From Bacteroidales bacterium (lineage in GTDB: Bacteria; Bacteroidota; Bacteroidia; Bacteroidales; ML635J-15): a stretch of 49,906 bases of DNA. Made by a program: the position numbers and the translations under genes. Location: assembly GCA_017617125.1 (NCBI GenBank), contig JAFZWY010000007.1, positions 1 through 49,906 on the forward strand, in the 5' to 3' direction. The notes beneath the pieces are model-generated. The model saw nothing but the letters and a program-made list of their open reading frames with translations, made no database searches and was not told the DNA's origin. Shown in pieces: positions 7,648 through 15,547 of the stretch. Numbering within the stretch: position 1 is the first letter of the stretch; each line of letters opens with the position of its first letter.

Positions 7648-8220
7648 TTAATAATCAATCAGTCTGCCGTAGTCGTTCCACTCGCCGAACATCCGTCCCT
7701 TTCGGGTTTCGTCAATAAGGTGCAGGAGCGATTTGTCGAACATTTCTTTGTCGCGCTTCTTGTAAAATGCTACATTATAGGCACGGATGCGCTGATAAAG
7801 CGGTGGAAACGAGCAGAATTTTGTCCATACACGGACTTTTTTCATAGACAACACAATATCTTCGTCTGGTTTAAAATTCTCTACCTTCATATCAGGCAAA
7901 ACCGCTCGTCCTGCATCGGTCATCAGTCCGAGTTTCTCAAGACGGCGCACACGCTCCTTGTTAAGTTCAGTCCAAGGACTGTTCTTTTTGCGTGGAGAAA
8001 ACCTCTGCATGCGTACGCCATCTATAAGTTTGTTCGTGGAGTCAATCCAACCATAGCAAAGTGCTTCCTCAACGGCATCGAGATACCAGAACACCGCCTC
8101 GTCGTTCGGTTTTCCTCGTCGTACACACACCCAAACTTCGCTTGCTGTGGCATGGTTCTCGGTGAGCCAACGGCGGAAGTCGCTACGGCTGGTAATATCG
8201 GGCTGTGGGGTAGTTTGCAT
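7648..8220 (-). CDS. YdeI/OmpD-associated family protein
   Basis: 190-residue protein of the YdeI family, recognised by the N-terminal FRRWLTENHATASEVWV, the central EALCYGWIDS, and the QRFSPRKKNSPWTELNKERVRRLEKLG block. The family is found widely in stress-related clusters; its biochemical role is not established. It is the last gene of the operon starting at 11161, 5 nt after the YjbR-like gene. Confidence 0.88.
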   Translation of the reverse strand: MQTTPQPDITSRSDFRRWLTENHATASEVWVCVRRGKPNDEAVFWYLDAVEEALCYGWIDSTNKLIDGVRMQRFSPRKKNSPWTELNKERVRRLEKLGLMTDAGRAVLPDMKVENFKPDEDIVLSMKKVRVWTKFCSFPPLYQRIRAYNVAFYKKRDKEMFDKSLLHLIDETRKGRMFGEWNDYGRLIDY

Positions 8221-8225
8221 TTATT

Positions 8226-8564
8226 CTATCGGTTTTTTCTGTTTTGTCGTTTACCTGCTACTATTTGAAACGAGCGTGTAATCAGTTCGCGCACAAGAGT
8301 ATCGTCCAATTGGTTCAGATACAGGTCGTTCCAATGGGTCTTGTTCATGTGATATGCCGGTTGTACTCCATTGTATTGCACGCGAAGTTCGGCACCCTCA
8401 TCGGGCGGTAGTTTGACAGCCACACGCGGTTCGGGTGCATCCAACTGCATAAGCAGAAACCATTTGCCAAATATACGCCATGAAATCCATTGCTCGGCAA
8501 ACAGAACTTCGGTTATTTCGGGGTGCAGCGACAACGCAAATTCACGCACTTCCTCAATGTTCAT
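8226..8564 (-). CDS. MmcQ/YjbR family protein
   Basis: 112-residue protein of the MmcQ/YjbR (CyaY-like fold) family. It begins MNIEEVREFALSLHPEITEVLF and contains FLLMQLDAPEPRVAVKLPPDE and the late NQLDDTLVRELITRSFQIV helix, all in the usual order. Members are annotated as DNA-binding, though evidence is thin. It lies 12 nt downstream of the flavodoxin stop and 5 nt upstream of the YdeI-like gene. This pair recurs in many genomes. Confidence 0.87.
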   Translation of the reverse strand: MNIEEVREFALSLHPEITEVLFAEQWISWRIFGKWFLLMQLDAPEPRVAVKLPPDEGAELRVQYNGVQPAYHMNKTHWNDLYLNQLDDTLVRELITRSFQIVAGKRQNRKNR

Positions 8565-8576
8565 AGCGATTGCTTA

Positions 8577-9098
8577 TCAGTTCATCAACCGACTTTCGCC
8601 CCACTTGTACTGCGGATAGGCCTTTTTCAAGTCCTTTGCAGAACCTTCGACACCACTGCCACCGCTGGTTGCGAATACATTGATAACCTTGCCGCTAAGG
8701 TCATGCGCCTCGATGAAGGTGTTGACGATTGTGGGTGCGGTGTCCCACCATACGGGGAAGCCAATCCATACGGTGTCGTAGTCGGCGATGTTCTCGCAAA
8801 GTTTTGCGATTTCCGGACGCGAACTCTTGTCTTTCATTTCCAATGTGGAGCGTGACTGTTTGTCGCGCCAGTTAAGGTCGGCGGATGTGTAGGGCTGTTT
8901 TGGGACGATTTCGAACAGGTCGGCGTTGTGTTCTTTTGCCAGACGCTGTGCTGCGGACTTGGTTGTACCTGTAGCCGAAAAATAAACTACCAATGTCTTT
9001 TTCATTTCTGTGTTCTCCTTTCCTTGATTAGGGTTGTTTTGTGCGCAAGCGGTCAGAATCAGACAGCAAGCGGCGATAAATAATGTAATGTGTTTCAT
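8577..9098 (-). CDS. Flavodoxin with lipoprotein signal
   Basis: 173-residue protein. Residues 1-19 are a lipoprotein signal ending in the lipobox LTAC. A flavodoxin domain begins at about residue 32 with KKTLVVYFSATGTTKSAAQRLA, the FMN-phosphate loop, and WIGFPVWWDTAPT is the second FMN-contacting loop. A Met directly before KKTLVVYF could also start a cytoplasmic form. The gene starts 1 nt from the stop of the alpha/beta-hydrolase gene. A periplasmic flavodoxin is unusual and would need exported FMN. Confidence 0.9.
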   Translation of the reverse strand: MKHITLFIAACCLILTACAQNNPNQGKENTEMKKTLVVYFSATGTTKSAAQRLAKEHNADLFEIVPKQPYTSADLNWRDKQSRSTLEMKDKSSRPEIAKLCENIADYDTVWIGFPVWWDTAPTIVNTFIEAHDLSGKVINVFATSGGSGVEGSAKDLKKAYPQYKWGESRLMN

Positions 9099-9099
9099 G

Positions 9100-10179
9100 T
9101 TATTTTAGATTTTCGTTAAAGAATTGTTCCAGTTTGTCGAAGGGGATGTAGTTGTTGTCGCCGCCATCGTATAAATCGCAATGGCTGGCACCAGGAATAA
9201 TCATCAGTTCCTTGTTGTCGCCCTTCAGTTCCTTGAAGGCATCCTCGCCAAAGTAACGGCTATGAGCCTTCTCGCCGTGTATAATGAGTACGGCACTGCG
9301 AATTTCTGAAATGTAGGTCATCAGTGGCATATTGAGCAAAGCCATTCCTCCGCTAATATTCCAACCGTCGGTGCTGTTTCCACTGCGCTCGTGGTAACCG
9401 CGTGGGGTCTTATAATATGCGTGGTAGTCCTTTACGAACTGTGGAACATCGTCGGGCAGCGGGTCAACCACACCACCCATGCGCGGATATTCTCCAGTGC
9501 GAAAATCCTCGGTGCGTTGCTTGGCTGTTGCAAGGCGCATCTGGTATCTGCTTTCTTCGTTGTCCTGCTGGTCGAAGTAGCCTTTGGCTGTTACGCGGCT
9601 CATATTGTACATTGTTGATGCCACCGTAGCCTTAATTCGCGGGTCGGCAGCGGCAGCGTTGAGCCCTATTCCGCCCCAACCGCAGATGCCAATAATACCT
9701 ATACGCTCAGGATCAACATTGCTGAGATTGGAAAGGAAATCAACGGCAGCGCAAAAGTCTTCCGTATTGATGTCTGGGGAGGCAGTACGGCGAGGCTCAC
9801 CACCACTCTCGCCTGTAAACGATGGGTCGAAGGCGATGGTTAGAAATCCACGCTCAGCCATCTGCTGGGCATACAAACCACTGCTTTGCTCCTTCACCGC
9901 ACCAAAAGGGCCGCTAACGGCAATTGCTGCCAACTTGCCCTCATAATTTTTCGGTGTGTACATATCGGCGGCAAGTTCAATGCCGTAATGGTTACGGAAA
10001 GTCACTTTTTTGTGGTCAACCTTATCGCTTTTGGGAAATGTCTTGTCCCATTCTTGGGTTAGATTTAATGTGGTCATAGTTTTGCTATTTATTTCTTCTT
10101 GTTCGTCAGGGTTTTGTGTGGCATTCTGGCACGACACCAAGGCAATCGCCACTAAAGCCGTAATGATAGTTTTTTTCAT
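9100..10179 (-). CDS. Alpha/beta hydrolase, lipoprotein, probable Cys nucleophile
   Basis: 359-residue protein with a lipoprotein signal (LVSC within the first 17 residues). The hydrolase domain has AFDPSFTGESGG (oxyanion region) and GICGWGG around residue 165 at the nucleophile elbow, giving Cys rather than Ser, as in dienelactone hydrolases. HCDLYD near the C-terminus supplies the catalytic His. I chose the ATG at 10179 because it overlaps the preceding stop in an ATGA arrangement; the longer frame begins with TTG. Likely a periplasmic hydrolase of the redox operon; substrate unknown. Confidence 0.88.
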   Translation of the reverse strand: MKKTIITALVAIALVSCQNATQNPDEQEEINSKTMTTLNLTQEWDKTFPKSDKVDHKKVTFRNHYGIELAADMYTPKNYEGKLAAIAVSGPFGAVKEQSSGLYAQQMAERGFLTIAFDPSFTGESGGEPRRTASPDINTEDFCAAVDFLSNLSNVDPERIGIIGICGWGGIGLNAAAADPRIKATVASTMYNMSRVTAKGYFDQQDNEESRYQMRLATAKQRTEDFRTGEYPRMGGVVDPLPDDVPQFVKDYHAYYKTPRGYHERSGNSTDGWNISGGMALLNMPLMTYISEIRSAVLIIHGEKAHSRYFGEDAFKELKGDNKELMIIPGASHCDLYDGGDNNYIPFDKLEQFFNENLK

Positions 10180-10613
10180 GATTTGCAATATTTAACGATT
10201 ATATTTCCTGTTCCTAATGATTCCTGTAATTGCTGGACATCTTTAATCTTTCCAATTCGCGTATAGCTGTATGAAGTCTTAAAAGTCTTGTAAAACACCA
10301 CAATGCAATTGTTTCCGTACAACATCACATCACCACACTCTATGGTCTGCGGACACGACGCATCGGTCGGCAATTCATTTTCGAGGTACGCGTATTTTTC
10401 GTTGCCGTTAAGTTCAGACATGGTTATCGTTATCGGAAGCATTTCAGCAAAAGCATTTGCCGTGGCATTTTCGGCAAGCACTATGGCAAAATCCTTTTCT
10501 CCGACAGTCATAACAATGGAACTGGTTCCTTGATTCCGAGGAACAACCGTGTCGTCTTTCTGGCAAGATACCATGATAAACAAGACCGATAATAGTGACA
10601 AATAGGTTTTCAT
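10176..10613 (-). CDS. Cyclophilin-like fold lipoprotein
   Basis: 145-residue protein with a lipoprotein signal ending MVSC (residue 17) and a cyclophilin-like domain. The stretch from MTVGEKDFAIVLAENATANAF through ECGDVMLYGNNCIVVFYKTF is typical of the small cyclophilin-like family found beside flavodoxins and aldo/keto reductases. This family lacks proven peptidyl-prolyl isomerase activity. Both ends overlap neighbours by 4 nt (ATGA at 10613-10610 with the acetyltransferase, and at 10179-10176 with the hydrolase), so translation is coupled. Confidence 0.87.
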   Translation of the reverse strand: MKTYLSLLSVLFIMVSCQKDDTVVPRNQGTSSIVMTVGEKDFAIVLAENATANAFAEMLPITITMSELNGNEKYAYLENELPTDASCPQTIECGDVMLYGNNCIVVFYKTFKTSYSYTRIGKIKDVQQLQESLGTGNIIVKYCKS

Positions 10614-11161
10614 AAGTTTTTTCGCTTGATTTCGCGGATTGTTTTTGCAGGAACTCCGCCAACAATCGTATTGCCGGGAACATCCTTTCCTACAACTGCT
10701 CCTGCAGCGACAATAGCATTCTCTCCAATTGTAACTCCTGCAAGAATTGTCGCATTTGCTCCAATCCAAGCATTTTTCTTGATGACAATAGGTTTGGTAA
10801 GCAAAGAATGCCGCGTTTCGGGGTCTTCGGGATGATATTCTGTAGCCAATACCACATGAGGTGCAATGAAAACGCCTTCCTCAATCGTGATACCGCCAAG
10901 CGCCAGAAAAGTACAGCCGAAATTGACAAAACTTCCCTTGCCAAAAGTTGTCCGCTTGCCGTAGTTAATGTTGAACGGCGGGAACACGCGCACAGTGTCG
11001 TCAATCTCCGAATTTGTGATTTCGCGCAAATAATCACGCACCTGACTCTCGGTCTTGTAGCCGTTGTTCATCTCAGCCACCAATGCCATGCAACGCTGCA
11101 CATCGGCATATAGTTCATCACTACCGACGTATGTCTTTCCTGTGGGTTGTTCGTTTGCCAT
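10610..11161 (-). CDS. Sugar O-acetyltransferase (maltose/galactoside type)
   Basis: 183-residue left-handed beta-helix acetyltransferase. Residues 55-80 carry the entry strand (FPPFNINYGKRTTFGKGSFVNFGC). Hexapeptide turns follow, with IAPHVVLATEYHP containing the catalytic His. The C-terminal IVIKKNAWIGANATILAGVTIGENAIVAAGAVV and GVPAK are classic. It uses acetyl-CoA, but the acceptor is unknown. First gene of the operon that runs to 7648, with its own -7 box at 11178-11185. Confidence 0.92.
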   Translation of the reverse strand: MANEQPTGKTYVGSDELYADVQRCMALVAEMNNGYKTESQVRDYLREITNSEIDDTVRVFPPFNINYGKRTTFGKGSFVNFGCTFLALGGITIEEGVFIAPHVVLATEYHPEDPETRHSLLTKPIVIKKNAWIGANATILAGVTIGENAIVAAGAVVGKDVPGNTIVGGVPAKTIREIKRKNL

Positions 11162-11177
11162 TTTTCAGTAATTTTTG

Positions 11178-11185
11178 CAAACTTA
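11178..11185 (-). promoter_or_regulatory. -7 box of the 11161-7648 operon
   Basis: TAAGTTTG on the minus strand matches TAnnTTTG, 16 nt before the ATG at 11161. No good -33 element is seen, which may mean that an activator is needed. Confidence 0.5.
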
Positions 11186-11276
11186 CATATTTTTATGACT
11201 TTTATGCCAGTAAAATAAAGATTTTTTAATTTGCTGATATTTTGGGAATTGTGGTATATAAATGTTATGAAAGTTT

Positions 11277-11311
11277 TTTCCGCAACCCAAGCCTTTGCCC
11301 GAAATTGCGGA
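11277..11311. repeat. Conserved intergenic hairpin element, copy 3
   Basis: 35 nt from TTTCCGCAACCCAAGCC to GAAATTGCGGA, one base longer than copy 2, with the same TCCGCAA/TTGCGGA inverted ends. It lies 21 nt past the stop of the CMD-cupin gene. On the minus strand the stem is followed by AAAAAA. Confidence 0.7.
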
Positions 11312-11332
11312 ATATTCATTTCTCTTAGCGTA

Positions 11333-12442
11333 TCATTTTAACTGTCCGTACCACTCATCATCCACCGCTTCAAGCCACTCGTTGCTCGGATTGTCTTTGA
11401 CATCCGTATGATATGTCAGGTGTTGCATCCAACTGTCGGCAGCGGCACCGTGCCAGTGCTTTACACCTTCGGGAATTTCAATTACCACGCCGGGTTTCAG
11501 CTCGACGGCTGGCTTTCCCCATTCCTGGTACCAGCCGCGCCCGCTCACACAGACAAGCACCTGAACCATATTGTGGTGTATATGCCAGTTGTTGCGGCAT
11601 CCGGGTTCAAACGATACATTCACCATTCCGCCGTCCATAGGTGCGAGATAACTATTGCCGATGAAATACTGGGCGTAAGCCGTATTCGGTTCGCCAATCG
11701 GCCATTGCGACTGTGCGCAAACAACATCTGTCTTGCCGTCAACAGCCATAGCAATGGCGGCCTCACAGCGCGAAGCTTCGATGGAAAGTCCATTTTCCCT
11801 CAACGAATTCGGGATGTTGCGCAACTGCTCTTCTGTTACACCCATATTCAAAGCACCGCGTACATGAGCCTGCAACTGTGGCATTACATCCTCCAGACCG
11901 CTCAAAGCACTTACTGTGATTAGTTCGCGGTCGGCGTGGGTGAGGTTGTTGCGGGCGAAGATGTCGCCGAATAAGTGCGCTTTCAGGTAATAGTCTTCGG
12001 CAGGGCAGAAGTCGTAGTTGAAAGGGTGTCCGCTGAGTTTTGTCTGCACATCGGTTCCTTGCTTAAGCGCGTCGTAGTTTGATGGCAACGGCGATGCATC
12101 TTCTCCCAATTCGGTCTTCAGACCTTTGGCATCGCGGTCGGCAACAACCTTTTGCAAAGTTCCCAAGGCATTGAGCGAGCGAGGAAAACCCGTGTAGGCA
12201 TAAAGTTGCGAGAGGGCTTCTTTGATTTGGCTGACTGTCAAGCCATTGTCGAGGCCGTTATTGATGGATTCCGCAAGTTTCCCGAGATTTCCTTGCGCTT
12301 CGTAACAAGCAATTGCACTTATGTACGATGCCTGTTTTTCGTTGAATGTCAATGTGTTCATGTCTTTGGCAGTATTGTTGGTCGTATTGTTGCAAGCAGC
12401 CATAAGAACCGCCGTGCAAATTACTAGTATCGTTTTCTTCAT
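11333..12442 (-). CDS. Carboxymuconolactone decarboxylase-cupin fusion lipoprotein
   Basis: 369-residue protein with a lipoprotein signal (MAAC, residue 17). Two carboxymuconolactone decarboxylase-like helical domains follow (about 30-110 and 150-235; the second has LTHADRELITVSALSG and QLQAHVRGALNMGVTEEQL), then a cupin at about 260-350 (HIHHNMVQVLVCVSGRGWYQ ... PEGVKHWHG) with clustered metal-binding His. No AhpD-type Cys pair is seen in the second domain. Such fusions often sit with flavodoxins and aldo/keto reductases. Last gene of the operon starting at 14465; 11 nt after the reductase. Confidence 0.9.
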   Translation of the reverse strand: MKKTILVICTAVLMAACNNTTNNTAKDMNTLTFNEKQASYISAIACYEAQGNLGKLAESINNGLDNGLTVSQIKEALSQLYAYTGFPRSLNALGTLQKVVADRDAKGLKTELGEDASPLPSNYDALKQGTDVQTKLSGHPFNYDFCPAEDYYLKAHLFGDIFARNNLTHADRELITVSALSGLEDVMPQLQAHVRGALNMGVTEEQLRNIPNSLRENGLSIEASRCEAAIAMAVDGKTDVVCAQSQWPIGEPNTAYAQYFIGNSYLAPMDGGMVNVSFEPGCRNNWHIHHNMVQVLVCVSGRGWYQEWGKPAVELKPGVVIEIPEGVKHWHGAAADSWMQHLTYHTDVKDNPSNEWLEAVDDEWYGQLK

Positions 12443-12453
12443 ATTTTACAATT

Positions 12454-13302
12454 TTAGACTAAACCTCTCCATCCCATAAACATTTTGGTAACTTCGCCGT
12501 CGTGGTGGTCGAAGAAGAGACTCTGTTTTGTGTCGAGTGTTTCGATGCGAGCCATCTCGTCAGCCGAAAGTTCGAAGTCGAAAATATTGAAGTTCTCGGC
12601 CATGCGCTCCTTGTGTGTTGATTTCGGAATGATAATCACATTGCGTTGCAATAAGAAACGAAGTGCAACCTGGGCAACACTTTTACCGTGAGTTTTGCCA
12701 ATTTTGGAAAGTAATTCGTTGGTGAAGAAATTGTTACGACCTTCTGCCAATGGACCCCACGACATAATCCGGCATCCAAACTCCTCCATGTATTTCTGCG
12801 GTAGATGCTGCTGGTTGAAAACATGAGTTTCGACTTGATTTACCATAGGTTTTACCTCCACATTCGAGGCAAGGTCGATGAAATGGTCGGGGTAGAAATT
12901 GCTTACACCTATTGCTCGTAGTTTGCCTTTGTGGTAAGCCTCCTCCAATGCACGGTATGCACCGTAGCGGTCGCAGAATGGCTGGTGCAGCAACATAAGG
13001 TCGATGTATTCGGTTTGCAGTTTGCGCAGGCTCTCCTCGATTGATGCTTTTGCTCTTTCGTAGCCGTAATTCGAAATCCATATTTTCGAGACTATGAATA
13101 TTTCATCGCGAGATATGCCGCTCTTTTTCACCGCATTGCCTACACCTTCTTCGTTTTGGTAAGCTTGAGCTGTATCTATCATTCTGTAACCTACGCTAAG
13201 CGCATCGCTCACGCAACGTTCTGCCTCGCTTGGTGTCACCTGATACACTCCGTAGCCCAGCTGCGGCATTTTTACGCCGTTGTTTAATGTTATGTATTGC
13301 AT
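12454..13302 (-). CDS. Aldo/keto reductase
   Basis: 282-residue NADPH-dependent aldo/keto reductase of the DkgA-like type. The tetrad is visible: Asp and Tyr in MIDTAQAYQNEE, Lys in VSKIW, and His in LLHQPF. GVSNF and IIPKSTHKERMAEN (NADPH binding) follow at normal spacing. I chose the Met before QYITLNNGVKMPQ (13302) because a longer frame to 13332 overlaps the flavodoxin stop and adds no recognisable sequence. It reduces aldehydes or ketones in the cytoplasm; this is one of the few members of the operon without an export signal. Confidence 0.93.
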   Translation of the reverse strand: MQYITLNNGVKMPQLGYGVYQVTPSEAERCVSDALSVGYRMIDTAQAYQNEEGVGNAVKKSGISRDEIFIVSKIWISNYGYERAKASIEESLRKLQTEYIDLMLLHQPFCDRYGAYRALEEAYHKGKLRAIGVSNFYPDHFIDLASNVEVKPMVNQVETHVFNQQHLPQKYMEEFGCRIMSWGPLAEGRNNFFTNELLSKIGKTHGKSVAQVALRFLLQRNVIIIPKSTHKERMAENFNIFDFELSADEMARIETLDTKQSLFFDHHDGEVTKMFMGWRGLV

Positions 13303-13321
13303 AGAATTTGAATTTAAATTG

Positions 13322-13927
13322 TTAATAGCCAAGACCTTTTAACCATTTCTCAACTTTTGCCTTGCCTGTGTGCACTTCGTGTCCGTAGATGCTGAAGCCT
13401 TTTTGTACACTTGCCTTTGGAAAAGCTTTTTTCACATCATCGACACAAGATGCCAAGCCGCTGCCTTCGTGGGTTGTGAATGGGATGACGGTTTTGCCGT
13501 CAAGATTTATATCGTGGAAAAGTGTGAACATCACCTGCGGATAGGTTCCCCACCACACGGGACCACCGATAAATACGGTGTCGTACTGCGAAAGGTCGGG
13601 TGCGGTGCCTTCGTATGGCGGCAATTCGCCGTTGGCAGCCTCTTTCTTGGCTAGTTCGATAAGTGGCGTGTAGGCCATGCCGTCGTATTTGTGAGTGACT
13701 ATTTCAAATTGCTCAGCACCAGCGATTTCCGATATGTAGTCGGCTACAATTTTTGTATTGCCAACCTCGATGTTTCCCACGCTGTAGTTGTCGCCTGCAT
13801 GGGAGAAGAAAATGACGATTGATTTGCTCATATTGTTATGATTTTGTGGTTTAACTTCTTGTTTGTTCTGTGCATTGCATCCAGTTGCGAGTACCAATAA
13901 TAATAGCATTACATTCAAGTTTTTCAT
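13322..13927 (-). CDS. Flavodoxin with lipoprotein signal (second copy)
   Basis: 201-residue protein with a lipoprotein signal ending ATGC (residue 17), a ~15-residue linker and a flavodoxin domain starting KSIVIFFSHAGDNYSVG. FIGGPVWWGTYPQ is the second FMN loop and FTTHEGSGLAS the third. A Met at residue 33 could start a cytoplasmic version. It is a relative of the flavodoxin at 8577-9098 but not a recent duplicate. Four nt separate it from the acetyltransferase stop. Confidence 0.9.
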   Translation of the reverse strand: MKNLNVMLLLLVLATGCNAQNKQEVKPQNHNNMSKSIVIFFSHAGDNYSVGNIEVGNTKIVADYISEIAGAEQFEIVTHKYDGMAYTPLIELAKKEAANGELPPYEGTAPDLSQYDTVFIGGPVWWGTYPQVMFTLFHDINLDGKTVIPFTTHEGSGLASCVDDVKKAFPKASVQKGFSIYGHEVHTGKAKVEKWLKGLGY

Positions 13928-13931
13928 AATA

Positions 13932-14465
13932 TTATTTTTCTATGTTCTTGATGAATTTTGCTGGATTTCCGCCTACGATGGTATTTTCGGCAACATCCTT
14001 TGTAACCGCAGCACCCGCTGCTACCACGGCGTTTTTGCCAATTGTAACACCTGGCAAGATGGTGGCCCCTGCGCCAATCCAAGCGTTTTCGCAAATGTGT
14101 ACTGGCTTGCAAGTCAGTATCATACGGTCGTGGAGGTCGTGGTTGTTGGAAATTAGCTGCGCATTGGCGGCAATCATTGCACCGTCGTCGATTGTGATGC
14201 CTCCGCGAGCCATCATAAGGCAGTTGTTCATTATCATTACACCTTTGCCCAGTCGTACGCGGTCGAAGCAAACACCTGTGAGTCCGGGCATTACGAAGCC
14301 ACCGTCAGCAAATACATCGTGGCCAAACAGTTCCTTGGCGAGCGCATTGTACTCGTCGGTATATGGCATAGTGTGGTTCAACTTGAATAATGTCTGAGCC
14401 TGACAAACGCCTTCGGCAAGTTCTTCGGCTGTCGATAACCTTGGGTCAACTCTTTCTTCTTGCAT
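13932..14465 (-). CDS. Sugar O-acetyltransferase (maltose/galactoside type, second copy)
   Basis: 177-residue left-handed beta-helix acetyltransferase. The hexapeptide segment VRLGKGVMIMNNCLMMARGGITIDDG leads to ISNNHDLHDR with the catalytic His, then ICENAWIGAGATILPGVTIGKNAVVAAGAAV and GNPAK. I start at the ATG before QEERVDPRLSTAEE (14465); the open frame extends 15 codons further without support. First gene of the operon to 11333, divergent from the AraC gene at 14600. Confidence 0.9.
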   Translation of the reverse strand: MQEERVDPRLSTAEELAEGVCQAQTLFKLNHTMPYTDEYNALAKELFGHDVFADGGFVMPGLTGVCFDRVRLGKGVMIMNNCLMMARGGITIDDGAMIAANAQLISNNHDLHDRMILTCKPVHICENAWIGAGATILPGVTIGKNAVVAAGAAVTKDVAENTIVGGNPAKFIKNIEK

Positions 14466-14587
14466 AACTCTTTTGTTTTGTTTTACGATGCAAAAAAACA
14501 GCAAATCCACGGAACTGCTATTTCACAAAAAGCACTATAATTTTCACTTTTTGCACAAATGTTTTGGGGAGAATAAAAAATAATCTG

Positions 14588-14595
14588 TAACTTCG
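14588..14595 (+). promoter_or_regulatory. -7 box of divergent AraC gene
   Basis: TAACTTCG matches the TAnnTTCG variant of the Bacteroidota -7 element. It ends 4 nt before the GTG at 14600 and 43 nt before the ATG at 14639. Confidence 0.45.
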
Positions 14596-14599
14596 CCTC

Positions 14600-15418
14600 G
14601 TGAAGATTGACTTTCTATATTCGACGGACTTTTACGGGATGAATGCACCAGAACTGGCTCATACCTGTATGCATCTGCTTTGCACGGCTGGGGAGGGGAG
14701 TTTTGTGTTCAACGAACGATGCTACCATATTGTGAAGAATGATTTGGTAGTTGTTCCGATGCCCGACCGTGTGAAAAATCTTGCTGCGCATCCCGATATG
14801 CAGGTCGAGTGGTTTGCTGCCGACAACAAGTTTCTCCAAAACCTGCTACCATCGAACAACTACAGCATAGGTGGCAGTATAAGCCTGAACCAAAACCCGG
14901 TAATTCCACTTACCGATGAGCAGGCTTCAATTATGCTGGCCGATTTTCATCGTCTGCGCGACCGACTAGGAGACCGTCATCTGCTGTTCTACCGCGAACT
15001 TATGGGTAGCCTCTGCCTGACGATGATGTACGACATCTTCGAGCCGCACGCACAGCGCGATACTACAGCTCCGCACAGCGACCGCACAGCTTACATTGTG
15101 AAACAGCTGATGGATATGCTTTCGACGGGCATAAGCCGCACAGAGCGCGAGGTAAACTACTATGCCGAACGACTGAATGTGTCGCCAAAGTACCTTTCGG
15201 CAACCGTCAAGCGCGTCACAGGTCACAGCGTTAGCAGCTACATCAACCGCCATACCGTACCAATTATAAAAAAGTACCTCGACGACGAGCGCCTATCGCT
15301 TACGCAAATTGCCGAGCGTATGAATTTCGCATCGCTTTCCTATTTCAGCCGCTACTGCACCAAACATTTAGGTCTGTCGCCCAGCGAGTATAGACGGAGT
15401 TTGCAGCCAAGGGGGTAG
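14600..15418 (+). CDS. AraC-family regulator, divergent from the redox operon
   Basis: Up to 272 residues, with a cupin-like N-terminal sensor (GEGSFVFNERCYHIVKNDLVVVP) and a C-terminal AraC helix-turn-helix (NVSPKYLSATVKRVTGHSVSSYINR ... LTQIAERMNFASLSYFSRYCTKHLGLSPSEYRR). The frame starts at GTG 14600, only 4 nt after a TAACTTCG box (14588-14595), so translation may begin there on a leaderless message or at the ATG at 14639. Divergent placement suggests control of the acetyltransferase-flavodoxin-reductase operon, like YqhC beside yqhD-dkgA in E. coli; that comparison is inference. Confidence 0.88.
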   Translation: MKIDFLYSTDFYGMNAPELAHTCMHLLCTAGEGSFVFNERCYHIVKNDLVVVPMPDRVKNLAAHPDMQVEWFAADNKFLQNLLPSNNYSIGGSISLNQNPVIPLTDEQASIMLADFHRLRDRLGDRHLLFYRELMGSLCLTMMYDIFEPHAQRDTTAPHSDRTAYIVKQLMDMLSTGISRTEREVNYYAERLNVSPKYLSATVKRVTGHSVSSYINRHTVPIIKKYLDDERLSLTQIAERMNFASLSYFSRYCTKHLGLSPSEYRRSLQPRG

Positions 15419-15531
15419 TGAATTGAAATTTTTCTAATGGAAAAACAAGGTTGTTAAAGATACAATTGCTTATCTGCTGGGTATTTTTTTAGGAAATAGA
15501 ATTCCTCGAATTATGGTGTCAGAAAAATGCT

Positions 15532-15539
15532 TACTTTTG
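15532..15539 (+). promoter_or_regulatory. -7 box of MATE gene
   Basis: TACTTTTG matches TAnnTTTG. It ends 8 nt before the ATG at 15548, so the transcript would be leaderless or nearly so. It also rules against the earlier in-frame ATG at 15527, which lies upstream of the box. Confidence 0.55.
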
Positions 15540-15547
15540 CAACTTGT

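Noticed and set aside
7393..8268. 291-codon plus-strand frame
   Set aside because: It is opposite the YdeI-like gene, which has clear family motifs; the translation is not recognisable.
15527..15547. Earlier ATG for the MATE gene
   Set aside because: It lies upstream of the -7 box and adds seven residues not typical of the family.
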